Shown: positions 1 to 8,586, counted from the first letter of the stretch. The stretch: 64,000 bases of DNA from Rhizohabitans arisaemae (GCF_025996515.1 NZ_BLRH01000060.1:434001-498000), one strand, 5' to 3'. The notes: generated by a model not told the origin, from the sequence alone. Made by a program: numbers and translations.

Positions 1-2
1 CA

Positions 3-929
3 TTGCGGGCAGAGCGTTTCTCAAGTTATCCACAGGCTGTGGACAACGTGATCGACGTTTGCTGCGGCATCGGCGGGGATCTCGTCGCGCTCGCCCGCCG
101 GGGATTGACGGTCGAGGGCGTCGACCTCGACCCGCTCACCGTGGCGGTCGCCCGGGCCAACGTCGCCGCGCTCGGCCTCCAGGATCTGGCCAAGGTCACG
201 GTGGCCGACGCCGCGGAATCCGGCGTCGCGGGCCACGACGCCGTGTTCGCCGACCCCGCCCGGCGGCGGAGCGGCGGTGAGCGGATCTTCGACCCGCACG
301 CGTACTCCCCCTCCTGGTCCACCGTCCTGCGCCTGGTCTCGGGCGCCCGGGCCGGATGCGTCAAGGTCGCCCCCGGAATTCCGCACGAGCTGATCCCCGC
401 CCGTGCCGAGGCGGAGTGGGTTTCGCACCGGGGCGAGGTGAAGGAGGCCGCGCTCTGGTTCGGCGAGTTCACCTCGGGGGCGGCCCGGAGGGCCACCCTG
501 CTCCCCTCGGGAGAGACGCTCACCCCGGATCCGTCCCTGGGGCCGCCACCCGACGGGCCACCCGGGAAATACCTCTACGAGCCGGACGGCGCGGTGATCC
601 GCGCGCATCTGGTGGCCGAAGTGGCCGCCGCCGTAAACGGATGGCTTCTCGACCCACGCGTGGCATATATCACCTCAAATGAATTAATCGGCACACCTTT
701 CGCCACCGCCTATGAAATTGAGGAGGTGCTGCCCTTTTCCCTGAAAAAGCTGCGCGCGGTACTCCGGCATCGAGGCGTCGGCACGGTCACCGTCAAGAAA
801 CGCGGATCAGCGGTTGACGTGGAGAAACTACGCAAGGATCTCAAGCTCGACGGCGATCGCAGCGCAGTCGTGGTACTCACCCGAATCGGCATAAAACCAT
901 ACGCAATCCTCTGTAACCACCTCCGGTGA
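3..929 (+). CDS. THUMP-like class I SAM-dependent methyltransferase (5' truncated by window edge)
   Basis: The open frame runs into the window edge, so the N-terminus is missing; relatives usually carry an extra helical N-terminal segment, and the TTG at base 3 is probably internal. The visible 308 residues begin with a Rossmann SAM-binding loop (DVCCGIGGD, residues 18-26), an acidic motif II (GVDLDP, 39-44) and a DPARRR motif (84-89). The last ~70 residues form a basic THUMP-like tail ending IGIKPYAILC. The family is annotated as nucleic-acid methyltransferase-like, but its substrate is not established. It lies beyond tsaD and the two-component genes, in the region where actinobacteria often keep this gene. 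The family call is firm, the substrate unknown. Confidence 0.85.
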   Translation: MRAERFSSYPQAVDNVIDVCCGIGGDLVALARRGLTVEGVDLDPLTVAVARANVAALGLQDLAKVTVADAAESGVAGHDAVFADPARRRSGGERIFDPHAYSPSWSTVLRLVSGARAGCVKVAPGIPHELIPARAEAEWVSHRGEVKEAALWFGEFTSGAARRATLLPSGETLTPDPSLGPPPDGPPGKYLYEPDGAVIRAHLVAEVAAAVNGWLLDPRVAYITSNELIGTPFATAYEIEEVLPFSLKKLRAVLRHRGVGTVTVKKRGSAVDVEKLRKDLKLDGDRSAVVVLTRIGIKPYAILCNHLR

Positions 930-1001
930 GCACGGAAACCGGCGTTCCCCGGGAAAATCATGACCTTTTCCAAGCCGCGTGGAAGTACATCGGCAAACGG
1001 C

Positions 1002-1007
1002 TACAGT
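1002..1007 (+). promoter_or_regulatory. possible -10 box for the coiled-coil gene
   Basis: TACAGT lies 82 nt upstream of the ATG at 1090. No good -35 is visible at 17-18 nt. The assignment rests on the -10 resemblance and the position in the intergenic gap. Confidence 0.3.
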
Positions 1008-1089
1008 AAACACCTGAAATTTTCCCCGCCGATTACCAGCCGCTCAATCGCGCGAGCCGTCCGGCGCCCGAGCGCAAGGAGCCCGAAGG

Positions 1090-2106
1090 ATGGATCACTC
1101 CAATCACACTCTCCTGCGGGCCGGAAGCCAGACCGCCGTCTCCGACCGGATGCGGGAGCTCCTCGCCCAGGCCGCCCAGGACCACGTTTACGAGCAGCGG
1201 ACCCAGGGCGCGGTGCTCGACGAGATCCGGCAGCGGATGGAGGGCACCGAGTGGCTCCTGCGCGAGGTGCGCGAACGTGAACTCGGCGGGCTGAGCAGCA
1301 CCCTGGCCGCGATCGGCGAGCAGCTCGACCGGATGAACCTCCGGGCACCCGGCTGGGCCGAAGGGCTCACCGCCCACCTGGACGCGATCCGCGGCCGGGT
1401 CGAACTCCTCGGCGACCTCTCCCTGCTCGGTACGGACGTGGGCGCCCTCGGCGAGAGCGTGGACGACGTCCTCGGCCGCCTGCAGTCGGTGCTGGACGAA
1501 TCCCGGATCACCGCCGAGCGGCTGGGCGCGGTCGACGGGTCCCTCGCCGACCTCCTGAGGCGGGCGGACGGCCTGGAGAGCGCCGTACCGGCCGCCGGTA
1601 CGGACGTCAGGCTGGCCGTCGAACGCATGGCCGAGGGGCTCGAACGGATCGGCGAACGGATCGACGACCTCCGGCGGAGCACGTCGGCCGAGCTCACCGC
1701 GCTCGGGTCCCGGGTCGAGGAGCGGGTCGAGCTGAGCTGCGCCGAACTCCGGCAGGAGCTCACCCTGCGCATGGACGCGGTGGACCACAGGGTGGGCGAG
1801 CTGGAGGCGGCCCTGGGCGAGCGTCTCCGGGGCCTGGACGGGCGCCTGGAGGCCGTCGACGACCAGCTCGCCTCGACCGGTGCGCGGATCGCCCGGCTCC
1901 CCTCCGCGCTCGACCTCGCCGATCTCCGGCAGCGGCTGATCGACCTCGTCGAGACCCGGCCCGATCACGAACAGTTCGCGGCACTCCTCAACACGGCCGC
2001 CGAGGCGGTCCACAGCGACGTGGCCGACCGTCTGGCCGGCCTGGAGGAGACCCTGCTCGCCCTCGCCGAGGCCCTCCTCCGCCCGGCGCGAAGCGGGAAA
2101 GATTAG
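1090..2106 (+). CDS. coiled-coil protein of unknown function
   Basis: This 338-residue protein has no signal peptide or membrane segment. It is rich in Leu, Glu, Arg and Ala throughout and shows repeated heptad-like segments (for example LGERLRGLDGRLEAVDDQL near residue 240), so a long, probably oligomeric coiled coil is expected. The start is supported by an AAGGAG Shine-Dalgarno at 1076-1081, 8 nt before the ATG. It stands alone between the methyltransferase and the GNAT gene. No enzymatic motif is visible. A structural or scaffold role is possible but is inference only. Confidence 0.7.
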   Translation: MDHSNHTLLRAGSQTAVSDRMRELLAQAAQDHVYEQRTQGAVLDEIRQRMEGTEWLLREVRERELGGLSSTLAAIGEQLDRMNLRAPGWAEGLTAHLDAIRGRVELLGDLSLLGTDVGALGESVDDVLGRLQSVLDESRITAERLGAVDGSLADLLRRADGLESAVPAAGTDVRLAVERMAEGLERIGERIDDLRRSTSAELTALGSRVEERVELSCAELRQELTLRMDAVDHRVGELEAALGERLRGLDGRLEAVDDQLASTGARIARLPSALDLADLRQRLIDLVETRPDHEQFAALLNTAAEAVHSDVADRLAGLEETLLALAEALLRPARSGKD

Positions 2107-2172
2107 CCCCGGACGCACGGAATTCCTCGTGGATTCCGCCTTGGCCGAGCGGATCCGCAATGATGTTTAGGC

Positions 2173-2964
2173 ATGACAACTGAACCTGAGAACCGACTCG
2201 TGGCTCCGGAGATACCCGCCAACGCGGCCGAGTTTCAGCTCTCTCTGGCCCGCGCCCTGGAACTCCGCAGCATCCAGGGCGAAGGGTTCATCGCGGTCGA
2301 CGGCGGCGCCCGCGGCAAGCGTTCCCGGATCATCCTCACCTCCCCGGTCAAGGACGGAAACCGGCTCATCGCCGAGCTGCGGGAGTTCTACGGCACGAAC
2401 CCGGAGGAATCCGGGCTGATCCTGGAGGACCCGTTCGGCCAGGCGGAACTGGAGAGGTACGGCTTCAGCCTGGTCTGGCGGTTCTCCGCCATGATCAGGG
2501 GTGTCTCTCCCCTGCCCGCACCCGACCGGCAGGTCGTGGTGGCACGGGTGCGCGACGAGGAGGCTCTGGCCGAGGCGGAACGTACGATCATCGAGGGTTT
2601 CCCCCTCCCGGACCTCCGGCCGATCCGGCACGGCACGCTGCTGCCCGTCGCCCTGCTCGGCGCACCGGGGTTCACCGTCTGGACCGTCAAGGTGAAGCAC
2701 GTCACCGCGGCCGCCGCGGTGGCCATGACGACCGGGACGAGCGTCGGGCTGTACTGGGTGGCCACCCTGCCCGAGTGGCGAGGCCGCGGCCTCGCCAGGA
2801 CCTTGCTGCTGACGGTGCTCCGCGCCGAGGCCCCGGGGCTGCCCGCCGTCCTGACCGCCACCGAGTCGGGTCTTCCGCTGTATGAGTCGCTCGGCTTCAA
2901 GCCGGTGGGGTCCGCGCGCTGGTGGCGGTGGCGGATGCCGGACCGGGCGGCCTTGATCGCCTGA
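2173..2964 (+). CDS. GNAT family N-acetyltransferase
   Basis: This 263-residue protein has a C-terminal GNAT fold. Motif A (WVATLPEWRGRGLARTLL, about residues 195-212) supplies the acetyl-CoA pyrophosphate loop, and motif B follows as LPLYESLGFKPVG. The first ~130 residues resemble the extended N-terminal part of two-lobed GNAT proteins and carry no recognisable catalytic motif. The substrate cannot be predicted. The stop codon abuts the stop codon of the convergent response-regulator gene with no spacer, so transcripts probably overlap at their 3' ends. No clear Shine-Dalgarno precedes the ATG. Confidence 0.85.
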   Translation: MTTEPENRLVAPEIPANAAEFQLSLARALELRSIQGEGFIAVDGGARGKRSRIILTSPVKDGNRLIAELREFYGTNPEESGLILEDPFGQAELERYGFSLVWRFSAMIRGVSPLPAPDRQVVVARVRDEEALAEAERTIIEGFPLPDLRPIRHGTLLPVALLGAPGFTVWTVKVKHVTAAAAVAMTTGTSVGLYWVATLPEWRGRGLARTLLLTVLRAEAPGLPAVLTATESGLPLYESLGFKPVGSARWWRWRMPDRAALIA

Positions 2965-3621
2965 TCAGGTGGGGCGGACGAGGCCCGACTCGTAGGCCAC
3001 GACCACGGCCTGGGCGCGATCCCTGATCGCCAGCTTGGTGAAGATCCTCCCCACATGGGTCTTCACCGTCTGCTCCGCCACCACGAGCTCCGTCGCGATC
3101 TCGGCGTTGGACAGCCCCCGCGCGATCAGGGAGAGCACCTCCCGCTCCCGGGCGGTCAGCGCGGCCAGGCGGGGGACCGTGGTCAGGCCGACCGGGCGGC
3201 GGCGGGTGAACTCCGAGATCAGGCGCCGGGTCACCGACGGGGCGAGCAGCGCGTCCCCGGAGGCCACCACCCGGACCGCGTGGATCAGCTCCCCCGCCGA
3301 GGCGTCCTTCAGGAGGAACCCGCTGGCCCCCACCGCCAGCGCCTCGTAGACGTACTCGTCCTCGTCGAAGGTGGTGAGCACGAGCACCCGGGCGGGTATG
3401 CCTCTGCTCACGATCTGCGCGGTCGCCTGCAGGCCGTCCATGATCGGCATGCGGATGTCCATGACTACCACGTCCGGGGTGAGCGAACCGGCCAGGGTGA
3501 CCGCCTGCTTCCCGTCCTCGGCCTGGCCCACGACCTCGATGTCCGGGTCGCTCTGCAGGAGGGCCGCGATGCCGTCGCGGATCAGAGCCTGATCGTCGGC
3601 GAGTACCACCCGGATAGTCAT
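2965..3621 (-). CDS. NarL/FixJ-family response regulator
   Basis: This 218-residue transcription factor has an N-terminal receiver domain with the acidic pair D9/D10, phosphoacceptor D55 (VVVMDIRMP) and a conserved Lys in GFLLKDAS, then a C-terminal LuxR-type helix-turn-helix (about residues 150-212, LTAREREVLSLIARGLSNAE). The frame is open further upstream, but MTIRVVLADD is the natural receiver start. A TATCCT -10 box lies exactly 6 nt before this ATG, so the mRNA may be leaderless. The histidine kinase gene just upstream is its likely partner. Target genes are unknown. Confidence 0.93.
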   Translation of the reverse strand: MTIRVVLADDQALIRDGIAALLQSDPDIEVVGQAEDGKQAVTLAGSLTPDVVVMDIRMPIMDGLQATAQIVSRGIPARVLVLTTFDEDEYVYEALAVGASGFLLKDASAGELIHAVRVVASGDALLAPSVTRRLISEFTRRRPVGLTTVPRLAALTAREREVLSLIARGLSNAEIATELVVAEQTVKTHVGRIFTKLAIRDRAQAVVVAYESGLVRPT

Positions 3622-3627
3622 GAGTTG

Positions 3628-3633
3628 AGGATA
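3628..3633 (-). promoter_or_regulatory. -10 box, probable leaderless promoter of the response regulator
   Basis: TATCCT on the minus strand ends 6 nt before the ATG at 3621, so a transcript starting 6-7 nt downstream would begin at the start codon. No clear -35 is visible. It lies in the 41-nt gap after the histidine kinase stop. Confidence 0.55.
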
Positions 3634-3662
3634 GGGTCCCCGGCCCGGGAACCGCACCGGAC

Positions 3663-4889
3663 CTACAGCGGGAGCACCGCCCGAACCGTGAACCCACCGT
3701 CGGCATCGGGCTCGGCGGACAGGCTCCCGCCCAGCAGGGTCACCCGCTCCCGCATCCCGAGCAGCCCGTGGCCGGGCTCGCGCCCCTCCTCCCGCTCCAC
3801 CGGCGACCGACTCGAACCATTCTTGATAAGGAGTGATATTTCCGACTCGTCGTAACCGACGTGGACCTGCACCCACGCACCCGGCGCATGCCTGCGGGCG
3901 TTGCTCAACGACTCCTGCACGATCCTGAACGCCGACAACCCCACCCCGGCGGGAACCGGGGCCGGCGAACCGTCGACCCGGAACCCCACCGCCATCCCCG
4001 CGCCGCGCGCCTCGCCGATCAGCTCCTCGATCCTGGCCAGATGCGGCTGGGGGGCGCGTTCGGCCGCCGCGTCGGTGGAACGCAGCAGCCCCACCACCCG
4101 CCGGGTCTCCGTCAGCGCCTCCTTCGCCGCCACGCGGATCGTGCCGAAGGTTTGTACGGCCTGCTCAGGCAGGTCCGGCATCCGATACGGGGCCGCCTCG
4201 GCCTGAACGGCGATCACCGACATGTGATGGGCGACGATGTCGTGCAACTCCCGGGCGATCCGGGACCGTTCCTCCAGCACCGCCCTGCGCATCGTCTCAC
4301 CACGCCGTTCCTCCTCGCTCACCGCCAGGCTGAGTTCGGCCGTGCGACGCGCTCGGATGGAGTCGCCGAGCACCGGGGGCACCGTGAACACCGCCAGGGC
4401 GAGCAGCGCGATGACGGGGTCCATCTGGGACACCAGCGCACCCGGGAGCCAGATCACCCCCACCGACACGGCGGTGGCGCCGACCACGAGCCGCCGTTCA
4501 TGGACATAGGAGAGGTAGAACAGCACCAGGGCGAAGGCGATACACGCCCCCGGAGCCCACGGCCACCCCGACGACACCGGGACGAAAACCGCGACGGCCA
4601 TGCCGACGAGCATCACCCGCCAGGCGACGAGCGGTGCCCGGGCCGCCCAGAGCAGCGGCAGGGTCTGCAGGAGCGAGACCGGAAGCCCGGCGGCGGCCTC
4701 GATGTGGTTCTCCTCCGACAACGGGAAATAGGTCGCGGAGAACATCCCGAAGGTGAACCCCGTGATCACCAGCCCCGCGGCCCAGGCGATCCACAGCTTG
4801 CGGCGGAGCCGACGCGGGATCGGCGTCCGGTCGGGCACACCGGGCGCCTGCCAGACCGCGTCGACGACGTTCCGTACCAGTTGATACAC
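3663..4889 (-). CDS. NarL-type sensor histidine kinase
   Basis: This 408-residue membrane kinase has about five hydrophobic segments in residues 33-175. A DHp domain follows with H216 (ARELHDIVAHHMSVI) as the phosphorylation site, then a HATPase_c domain with an N-box around SNARRHAPG and a G-box GHGLLGMRERV. It belongs to the HisKA_3 class that pairs with LuxR-type regulators, matching the gene immediately downstream. The N-terminal membrane domain has almost no extracytoplasmic loop, so an intramembrane or envelope signal is plausible (inference). The start is GTG, with a TACGCT box 7 nt upstream. Confidence 0.93.
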   Translation of the reverse strand: MYQLVRNVVDAVWQAPGVPDRTPIPRRLRRKLWIAWAAGLVITGFTFGMFSATYFPLSEENHIEAAAGLPVSLLQTLPLLWAARAPLVAWRVMLVGMAVAVFVPVSSGWPWAPGACIAFALVLFYLSYVHERRLVVGATAVSVGVIWLPGALVSQMDPVIALLALAVFTVPPVLGDSIRARRTAELSLAVSEEERRGETMRRAVLEERSRIARELHDIVAHHMSVIAVQAEAAPYRMPDLPEQAVQTFGTIRVAAKEALTETRRVVGLLRSTDAAAERAPQPHLARIEELIGEARGAGMAVGFRVDGSPAPVPAGVGLSAFRIVQESLSNARRHAPGAWVQVHVGYDESEISLLIKNGSSRSPVEREEGREPGHGLLGMRERVTLLGGSLSAEPDADGGFTVRAVLPL

Positions 4890-4896
4890 ACCGGCG

Positions 4897-4902
4897 AGCG
4901 TA
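4897..4902 (-). promoter_or_regulatory. -10 box, probable leaderless promoter of the histidine kinase
   Basis: TACGCT on the minus strand lies 7 nt before the GTG start at 4889. It sits in the gap after tsaD, consistent with independent transcription of the two-component pair. Confidence 0.5.
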
Positions 4903-4931
4903 CGTGACCGCCTGGTACCCCGCCGTCCCTC

Positions 4932-4950
4932 GCCGGGACCAAGTCCCGGC
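4932..4950 (-). terminator. hairpin downstream of tsaD
   Basis: A perfect 7-bp stem GCCGGGA/TCCCGGC with a 5-nt loop starts 13 nt after the tsaD stop. There is no T-tract, so it may be a GC-type or factor-assisted terminator. Confidence 0.4.
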
Positions 4951-4963
4951 TAGCTCTCCGGTG

Positions 4964-5998
4964 TCAGGCGGTGACCATCGTGATGGGCATGGAGGAGTCC
5001 GCCGGGATCGTGAGCTCGGACGGCGAGACCCCCGAGGAAACCAGTTCGGACCCGAGCGCCGCCACCATCGCGCCGTTGTCGGTGCAGAGCCCCGGCCGGG
5101 GCACGCGCAGCCGTACCCCCACCTGCTCGCAGCGCTCCTGCGCCAGCGCCCGCAGCCGGGAGTTGGCCGCCACACCGCCGCCGATCAACAGGTGGTCGAC
5201 ACCGTGCAGACGGCACGCCGCAAGCGCCTTGCGGGTGAGGACGTCCACCACCGCCTCCTGGAACGACGCCGCCACGTCCGCGATGTTCATCGAGCCGCCG
5301 TTCTTCTCCACATACCGGGCCACCGCCGTCTTCAGCCCGGAGAACGAGAAGTCCAGCGTTCCGTCGTCGGCCTTGCCCCGGGGGAAGGGGATGGCCGACC
5401 CCGACCCCTCCCTCGCGACCCGGTCGATGTGCGGCCCACCCGGGAACGGCAGCCCCAGGACCCGGGCCACCTTGTCGAACGCCTCACCCGCCGCGTCGTC
5501 GACCGTCGACCCGAGCGAGGTCACCCCGTGGGCCACGTCCGGGACGAGCAGCAGCGAGGAGTGACCCCCGGAGACCAGCATCGCGATACACGGCTTGGGC
5601 AGCGGTCCGTGCTGGAGCTGGTCCACCGCGACATGGGCGGCCAGATGGTTCACCCCGTAGAGCGGCTTGCCCAGGCCGTACGCGAACGCCTTCGCCGCGG
5701 CGACCCCCACCAGCAGTGCGCCCGCGAGCCCCGGCCCCGCCGTGACCGCGATCGCGTCCAGATCCGCGAGCTTCACCCCGGCTTCCCGCAGCGCGCGGTC
5801 GACCGTGGGCATCATCGCCTCAAGGTGCGCCCGGGACGCCACCTCCGGCACCACACCGCCGTACCGGGCGTGCTCCTCGACGCTCGAAGCCACCGCGTCG
5901 ACCAGCAGTGTGTGCCCGCGCACGATGCCGATCCCCGTCTCGTCACAGGACGTCTCAATGCCCAGGACCAGCGGCTCCGTCTTCACCGGCGTGCCCAT
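4964..5998 (-). CDS. tsaD: tRNA N6-adenosine threonylcarbamoyltransferase TsaD
   Basis: TsaD transfers the threonylcarbamoyl group to A37 of ANN-decoding tRNAs to make t6A, working with TsaB and TsaE. The 344-residue protein begins [13 protein letters not shown], the typical ASKHA-fold start. It has the metal-binding pair in VNHLAAH and the nucleotide-binding segment LVSGGHSSL. An ATG 18 nt upstream is in frame, but GAGGGG placed 5 nt before the ATG at 5998 favours MGTPVKTEP as the start. It is the last gene of the acpS-to-tsaD run and is separated from rimI by a 220-nt gap with no gene visible. Confidence 0.97.
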   Translation of the reverse strand: MGTPVKTEPLVLGIETSCDETGIGIVRGHTLLVDAVASSVEEHARYGGVVPEVASRAHLEAMMPTVDRALREAGVKLADLDAIAVTAGPGLAGALLVGVAAAKAFAYGLGKPLYGVNHLAAHVAVDQLQHGPLPKPCIAMLVSGGHSSLLLVPDVAHGVTSLGSTVDDAAGEAFDKVARVLGLPFPGGPHIDRVAREGSGSAIPFPRGKADDGTLDFSFSGLKTAVARYVEKNGGSMNIADVAASFQEAVVDVLTRKALAACRLHGVDHLLIGGGVAANSRLRALAQERCEQVGVRLRVPRPGLCTDNGAMVAALGSELVSSGVSPSELTIPADSSMPITMVTA

Positions 5999-6218
5999 GT
6001 CATCCCCTCGTGTCATCAGGCCTGGCTGCGCGGCCGTACCTGGAATCTACCGGCACGCCGTACCACCCGGTGCTCTTTGGCCAAGCGCGGCCCGGACACC
6101 CGAAACGGCGGCCGCCCACGGCAGGCACGGTCACAGCGGCGACCCGCACGGGAGACCACGCGGTACGGCCGGCGGCGGCGAAAGCCCGTACCGGGCGCTC
6201 GGCGAACACGGGAACGGG

Positions 6219-6680
6219 TCAGGGACCCGTGTCGCGTCTCATGACGATGGCGTCCACGCCGTCGTCATAGTAGCGGCGGCGCAGGCCGATCTTCTCGAAG
6301 CCGAATCGGGTGTACAGGTCGCGGGCCCGGGCATTGTCGGCCCGGACCTCCAGGAACACCTCCTTGACCCCGCGGCGGGCCGCCTCGTCGAGCAGCTCGC
6401 CGAAGAGCGCGCGGCCGATCCCCATGCCCTGGCGGTCGGTGCGGACCGCGATGGTCTGCACGTCGGCCTGGTCGGCGACGGCGGCGAGCCCCGCGTAGCC
6501 CACGATCTCACCGTCGAGTTCGGCGACGACGTAGTGGCGGGTCCGCGACCGATCGTCGAGTTCTCCCCGCATGGTGCTCTCGCTCCACGCGTCGAGGGGG
6601 AACATCGCCTGCTCCAGGGCGAGCACCGGGCCGAGGTCGGCTTCGGTCATCGCGCGCAGGGTCGCCGGGGCCCGGCTCAC
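6219..6680 (-). CDS. rimI: ribosomal-protein-alanine N-acetyltransferase-like GNAT, RimI
   Basis: This 153-residue single-domain GNAT enzyme is expected to acetylate an N-terminal alanine, classically that of S18; in actinobacteria RimI can be broader. The acetyl-CoA loop is RTDRQGMGIGRALF and the C-terminal part is YTRFGFEKIGLRRRYY, both typical of RimI. The GTG at 6680 overlaps the tsaB stop as GTGA, so translation is coupled; an internal ATG ten codons later is a weaker alternative. The tsaB-rimI-tsaD order is widely conserved, which supports the name. Confidence 0.93.
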   Translation of the reverse strand: MSRAPATLRAMTEADLGPVLALEQAMFPLDAWSESTMRGELDDRSRTRHYVVAELDGEIVGYAGLAAVADQADVQTIAVRTDRQGMGIGRALFGELLDEAARRGVKEVFLEVRADNARARDLYTRFGFEKIGLRRRYYDDGVDAIVMRRDTGP

Positions 6681-7345
6681 AGCACGGTCACCTTCTTGGG
6701 CGGCCCGGGGATCTTGGCGTCGGGACGGCGGAGGTAGATGGGCCGCGGGTCGGTCAGCACGGCGCCGGCGGTCCGCCCGGCGGCGATCTCCTCGGCGGCG
6801 AGCGCGGCGAGCGCCGCCGCGGAGGGGTGTTCCGGCGCGCCCGCCACGATTCTGGCGGCGCCGACGGCCTCGGGGTAGAGCTTGGCTCCGTACCCGAGTA
6901 TCGGCAGGTCGCCGGGGACGTCGCCGGGACGGTCCACCGCGGGGCCGCGGACCCGGGTCCTTTGTCCGGCGTACTCCGCCCAGAAGACCTCCTTGCGCCG
7001 CGCGTCGGTGGCGACGAGGAACGGGCCGGTCAGGCCCGACTCGTAGGCCAGCACGTCGAGGGTGCACACCCCGTAGGAGGAGACGCCGAGCGCGGTGGCG
7101 AGCGCCTGGGCGGTCATCAGCCCCACGCGCAGCCCGGTGTACGGGCCGGGGCCGGTGCCCACGGCGATGTGGGTGATCTCCTCACGGGCGACCCCGGCGT
7201 CGCCGAGTACGGCGGAGACGCCGGGCATGAGCAGCTCTCCATGGCGCCGGGCGTCGATCACGGTCGACTCGGCGAGGGTGCGCCTGCCGTCGTGGAGGGC
7301 CACGGTGACGGCGGGGGTAGCGGTATCAAAGGCCAAGACCAGCAC
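6677..7345 (-). CDS. tsaB: tRNA threonylcarbamoyladenosine biosynthesis protein TsaB
   Basis: TsaB is the catalytically inactive ASKHA partner that dimerises with TsaD in t6A synthesis. The 222-residue protein starts VLVLAFDTATPAVTVAL and contains the conserved GTGPGPYTGLRVGL loop. The frame stays open upstream, but this GTG lies 4 nt after the sortase stop codon and matches the usual family start. Its end overlaps rimI by 4 nt. Unusually, sortase and surface-protein genes separate it from tsaE. Confidence 0.95.
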   Translation of the reverse strand: MLVLAFDTATPAVTVALHDGRRTLAESTVIDARRHGELLMPGVSAVLGDAGVAREEITHIAVGTGPGPYTGLRVGLMTAQALATALGVSSYGVCTLDVLAYESGLTGPFLVATDARRKEVFWAEYAGQRTRVRGPAVDRPGDVPGDLPILGYGAKLYPEAVGAARIVAGAPEHPSAAALAALAAEEIAAGRTAGAVLTDPRPIYLRRPDAKIPGPPKKVTVL

Positions 7346-7349
7346 GAAC

Positions 7350-7910
7350 TCAGAGCGTAGTCCGTTTCCGCGGTGCCGTGGCCGCCGCGTAGACGATGAG
7401 GTTCTCCTCGTACTCGCCTTTCGCCTGATCGAAGGCTCCGCCGCAGGTGACGAGGCGGAGCCCTTCGCCGCCGTACACCTTCTTCGCCGGGAACCTGTCT
7501 TTGTGCACCCGTTCCACGGAGTCGACACGGTACGCAACGGTCTTGCCGTCGCTGCGGCTGACCCGGATGACGGCGCCTTTGCGAAGGTCTTTGAGCCGGT
7601 AGAAGACGGCGGGGGCGGTTTTGGTGTCCACGTGACCGATCACCACGGAGGCTCCCCCGTCACCGGGGACGGCGCTGAGTTCGAACCACCCGGCAACCTT
7701 CGGTTTGGAGTACGGCGGCAGCTCGACCTCGCCGTCGCCGACGAGACCGAGCCGGATGAGCGGAGCCTTGATCTCCAACGCCGGGATGTCGATCGCCGTG
7801 GGGGTCACGGCCGGGGGTTCGGGCTCGCCCCGCCCGCTCCCGATCGCGTAGAGAACGGCGGCGGTCACCAGGCCCGCGGCGGCGATCCGCGTCCACTCCC
7901 GTTTTGCCAC
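7350..7910 (-). CDS. class F-like sortase with atypical active site
   Basis: This 186-residue membrane-anchored transpeptidase-like protein has an N-terminal membrane segment (about residues 8-24), a Pro-rich linker, and a sortase barrel with His93 (VIGHVDT) and Cys156 (LVTCGG). The TCGGAFD...YEENLIVYA end resembles actinobacterial class F enzymes. No arginine occurs between Cys156 and Arg181 in the tail, so the third catalytic residue normally found after the cysteine is not apparent. The gene directly upstream encodes a secreted protein with a C-terminal membrane anchor and is the obvious candidate substrate. The start is GTG, 12 nt after that gene's stop. Confidence 0.88.
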   Translation of the reverse strand: MAKREWTRIAAAGLVTAAVLYAIGSGRGEPEPPAVTPTAIDIPALEIKAPLIRLGLVGDGEVELPPYSKPKVAGWFELSAVPGDGGASVVIGHVDTKTAPAVFYRLKDLRKGAVIRVSRSDGKTVAYRVDSVERVHKDRFPAKKVYGGEGLRLVTCGGAFDQAKGEYEENLIVYAAATAPRKRTTL

Positions 7911-7922
7911 GTCGCGATGGGG

Positions 7923-8462
7923 CTACCGCAGGCCGCGGCGGCGAAGGAGGAAGACGGCGGCGCCGACGAGCAGCCCGGCGACGAGCACGACACCCAAGGT
8001 GGGCGCGCCCTCGTCGTCATTGTCGGCCACACCCGCCGCGGTGCCGCCGCCACCCGCCTTGGGGGCCTTGGTGGGCACGGTGCCGAGGATCTCCAGCTCC
8101 GCCTCGCCGGTGTGGTTGGACTCGCAGGTCACGTTGACCGTGTAGGTCCCGGGGACCAGGTTCTTGCTGAGCTCGGCCACCCCGGAGACCACGAGCGGAT
8201 TCTCCGCGTCGGGCTCCAGGTTGACCGGCTCGAAGGCGAGGCTGGACGTGGCGAGCGCCCGAACCTGGGTGTCCCCGGTCTTCGGGCACTCAGCCGTGAT
8301 CTTGATGTCCTGCCCGGCCCCGCTGAGCGTCTTGGCGGGGGTCAGCGTGACTTTGATCTCCTGGCTCCCGGCGGCGGCCGGGGCCGCGAGCCCGAGGAGC
8401 GAGACTCCGGCGATCAATCCGACGACCAACCCTGTGGCGAACCTTTGCCTGGCCCTCTTCAC
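7923..8462 (-). CDS. secreted protein with C-terminal membrane anchor, putative sortase partner
   Basis: This 179-residue protein has a signal peptide (basic KRARQR, hydrophobic core, AAPAAAG cleavage region near residue 32) and an Ig-like extracellular region of about 100 residues with two cysteines (ITAECPK, NVTCESN). A Gly/Asp-rich linker, a C-terminal membrane helix and an RRRGLR tail follow. This is the layout of a cell-wall sorting signal, but no LPXTG-like motif precedes the helix; the sequence there reads NDDEGAPTLG. GAGGAG lies 8 nt before the GTG start. It may be a substrate of the adjacent sortase or simply a membrane-anchored protein. Confidence 0.8.
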   Translation of the reverse strand: MKRARQRFATGLVVGLIAGVSLLGLAAPAAAGSQEIKVTLTPAKTLSGAGQDIKITAECPKTGDTQVRALATSSLAFEPVNLEPDAENPLVVSGVAELSKNLVPGTYTVNVTCESNHTGEAELEILGTVPTKAPKAGGGGTAAGVADNDDEGAPTLGVVLVAGLLVGAAVFLLRRRGLR

Positions 8463-8533
8463 CCGCAGCGCTCCTCTGCACCTCGCCGGTGATCAACTAC
8501 TTGGACGCCTACAAAGCAGACAGAGCCATAGTA

Positions 8534-8543
8534 AAAGATCTTT
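8534..8543. promoter_or_regulatory. AT-rich palindrome AAAGATCTTT upstream of the surface-protein gene
   Basis: A perfect 10-bp palindrome lies in the AT-richest patch of the 124-nt gap between tsaE and the surface-protein gene. A TACTAT -10-like box overlaps its edge on the minus strand (8528-8533). It could be an operator, but nothing in the sequence identifies a regulator. Confidence 0.3.
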
Positions 8544-8586
8544 AGCTCCAGCGGGGATATCCGAGCGCGTTACTTTGCCGTCGGGC

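Noticed and set aside
6000-6209. Small minus-strand frame (69 codons) in the rimI-tsaD gap
   Set aside because: It has no ribosome-binding site and an unlikely composition, and it overlaps the tsaD start region.
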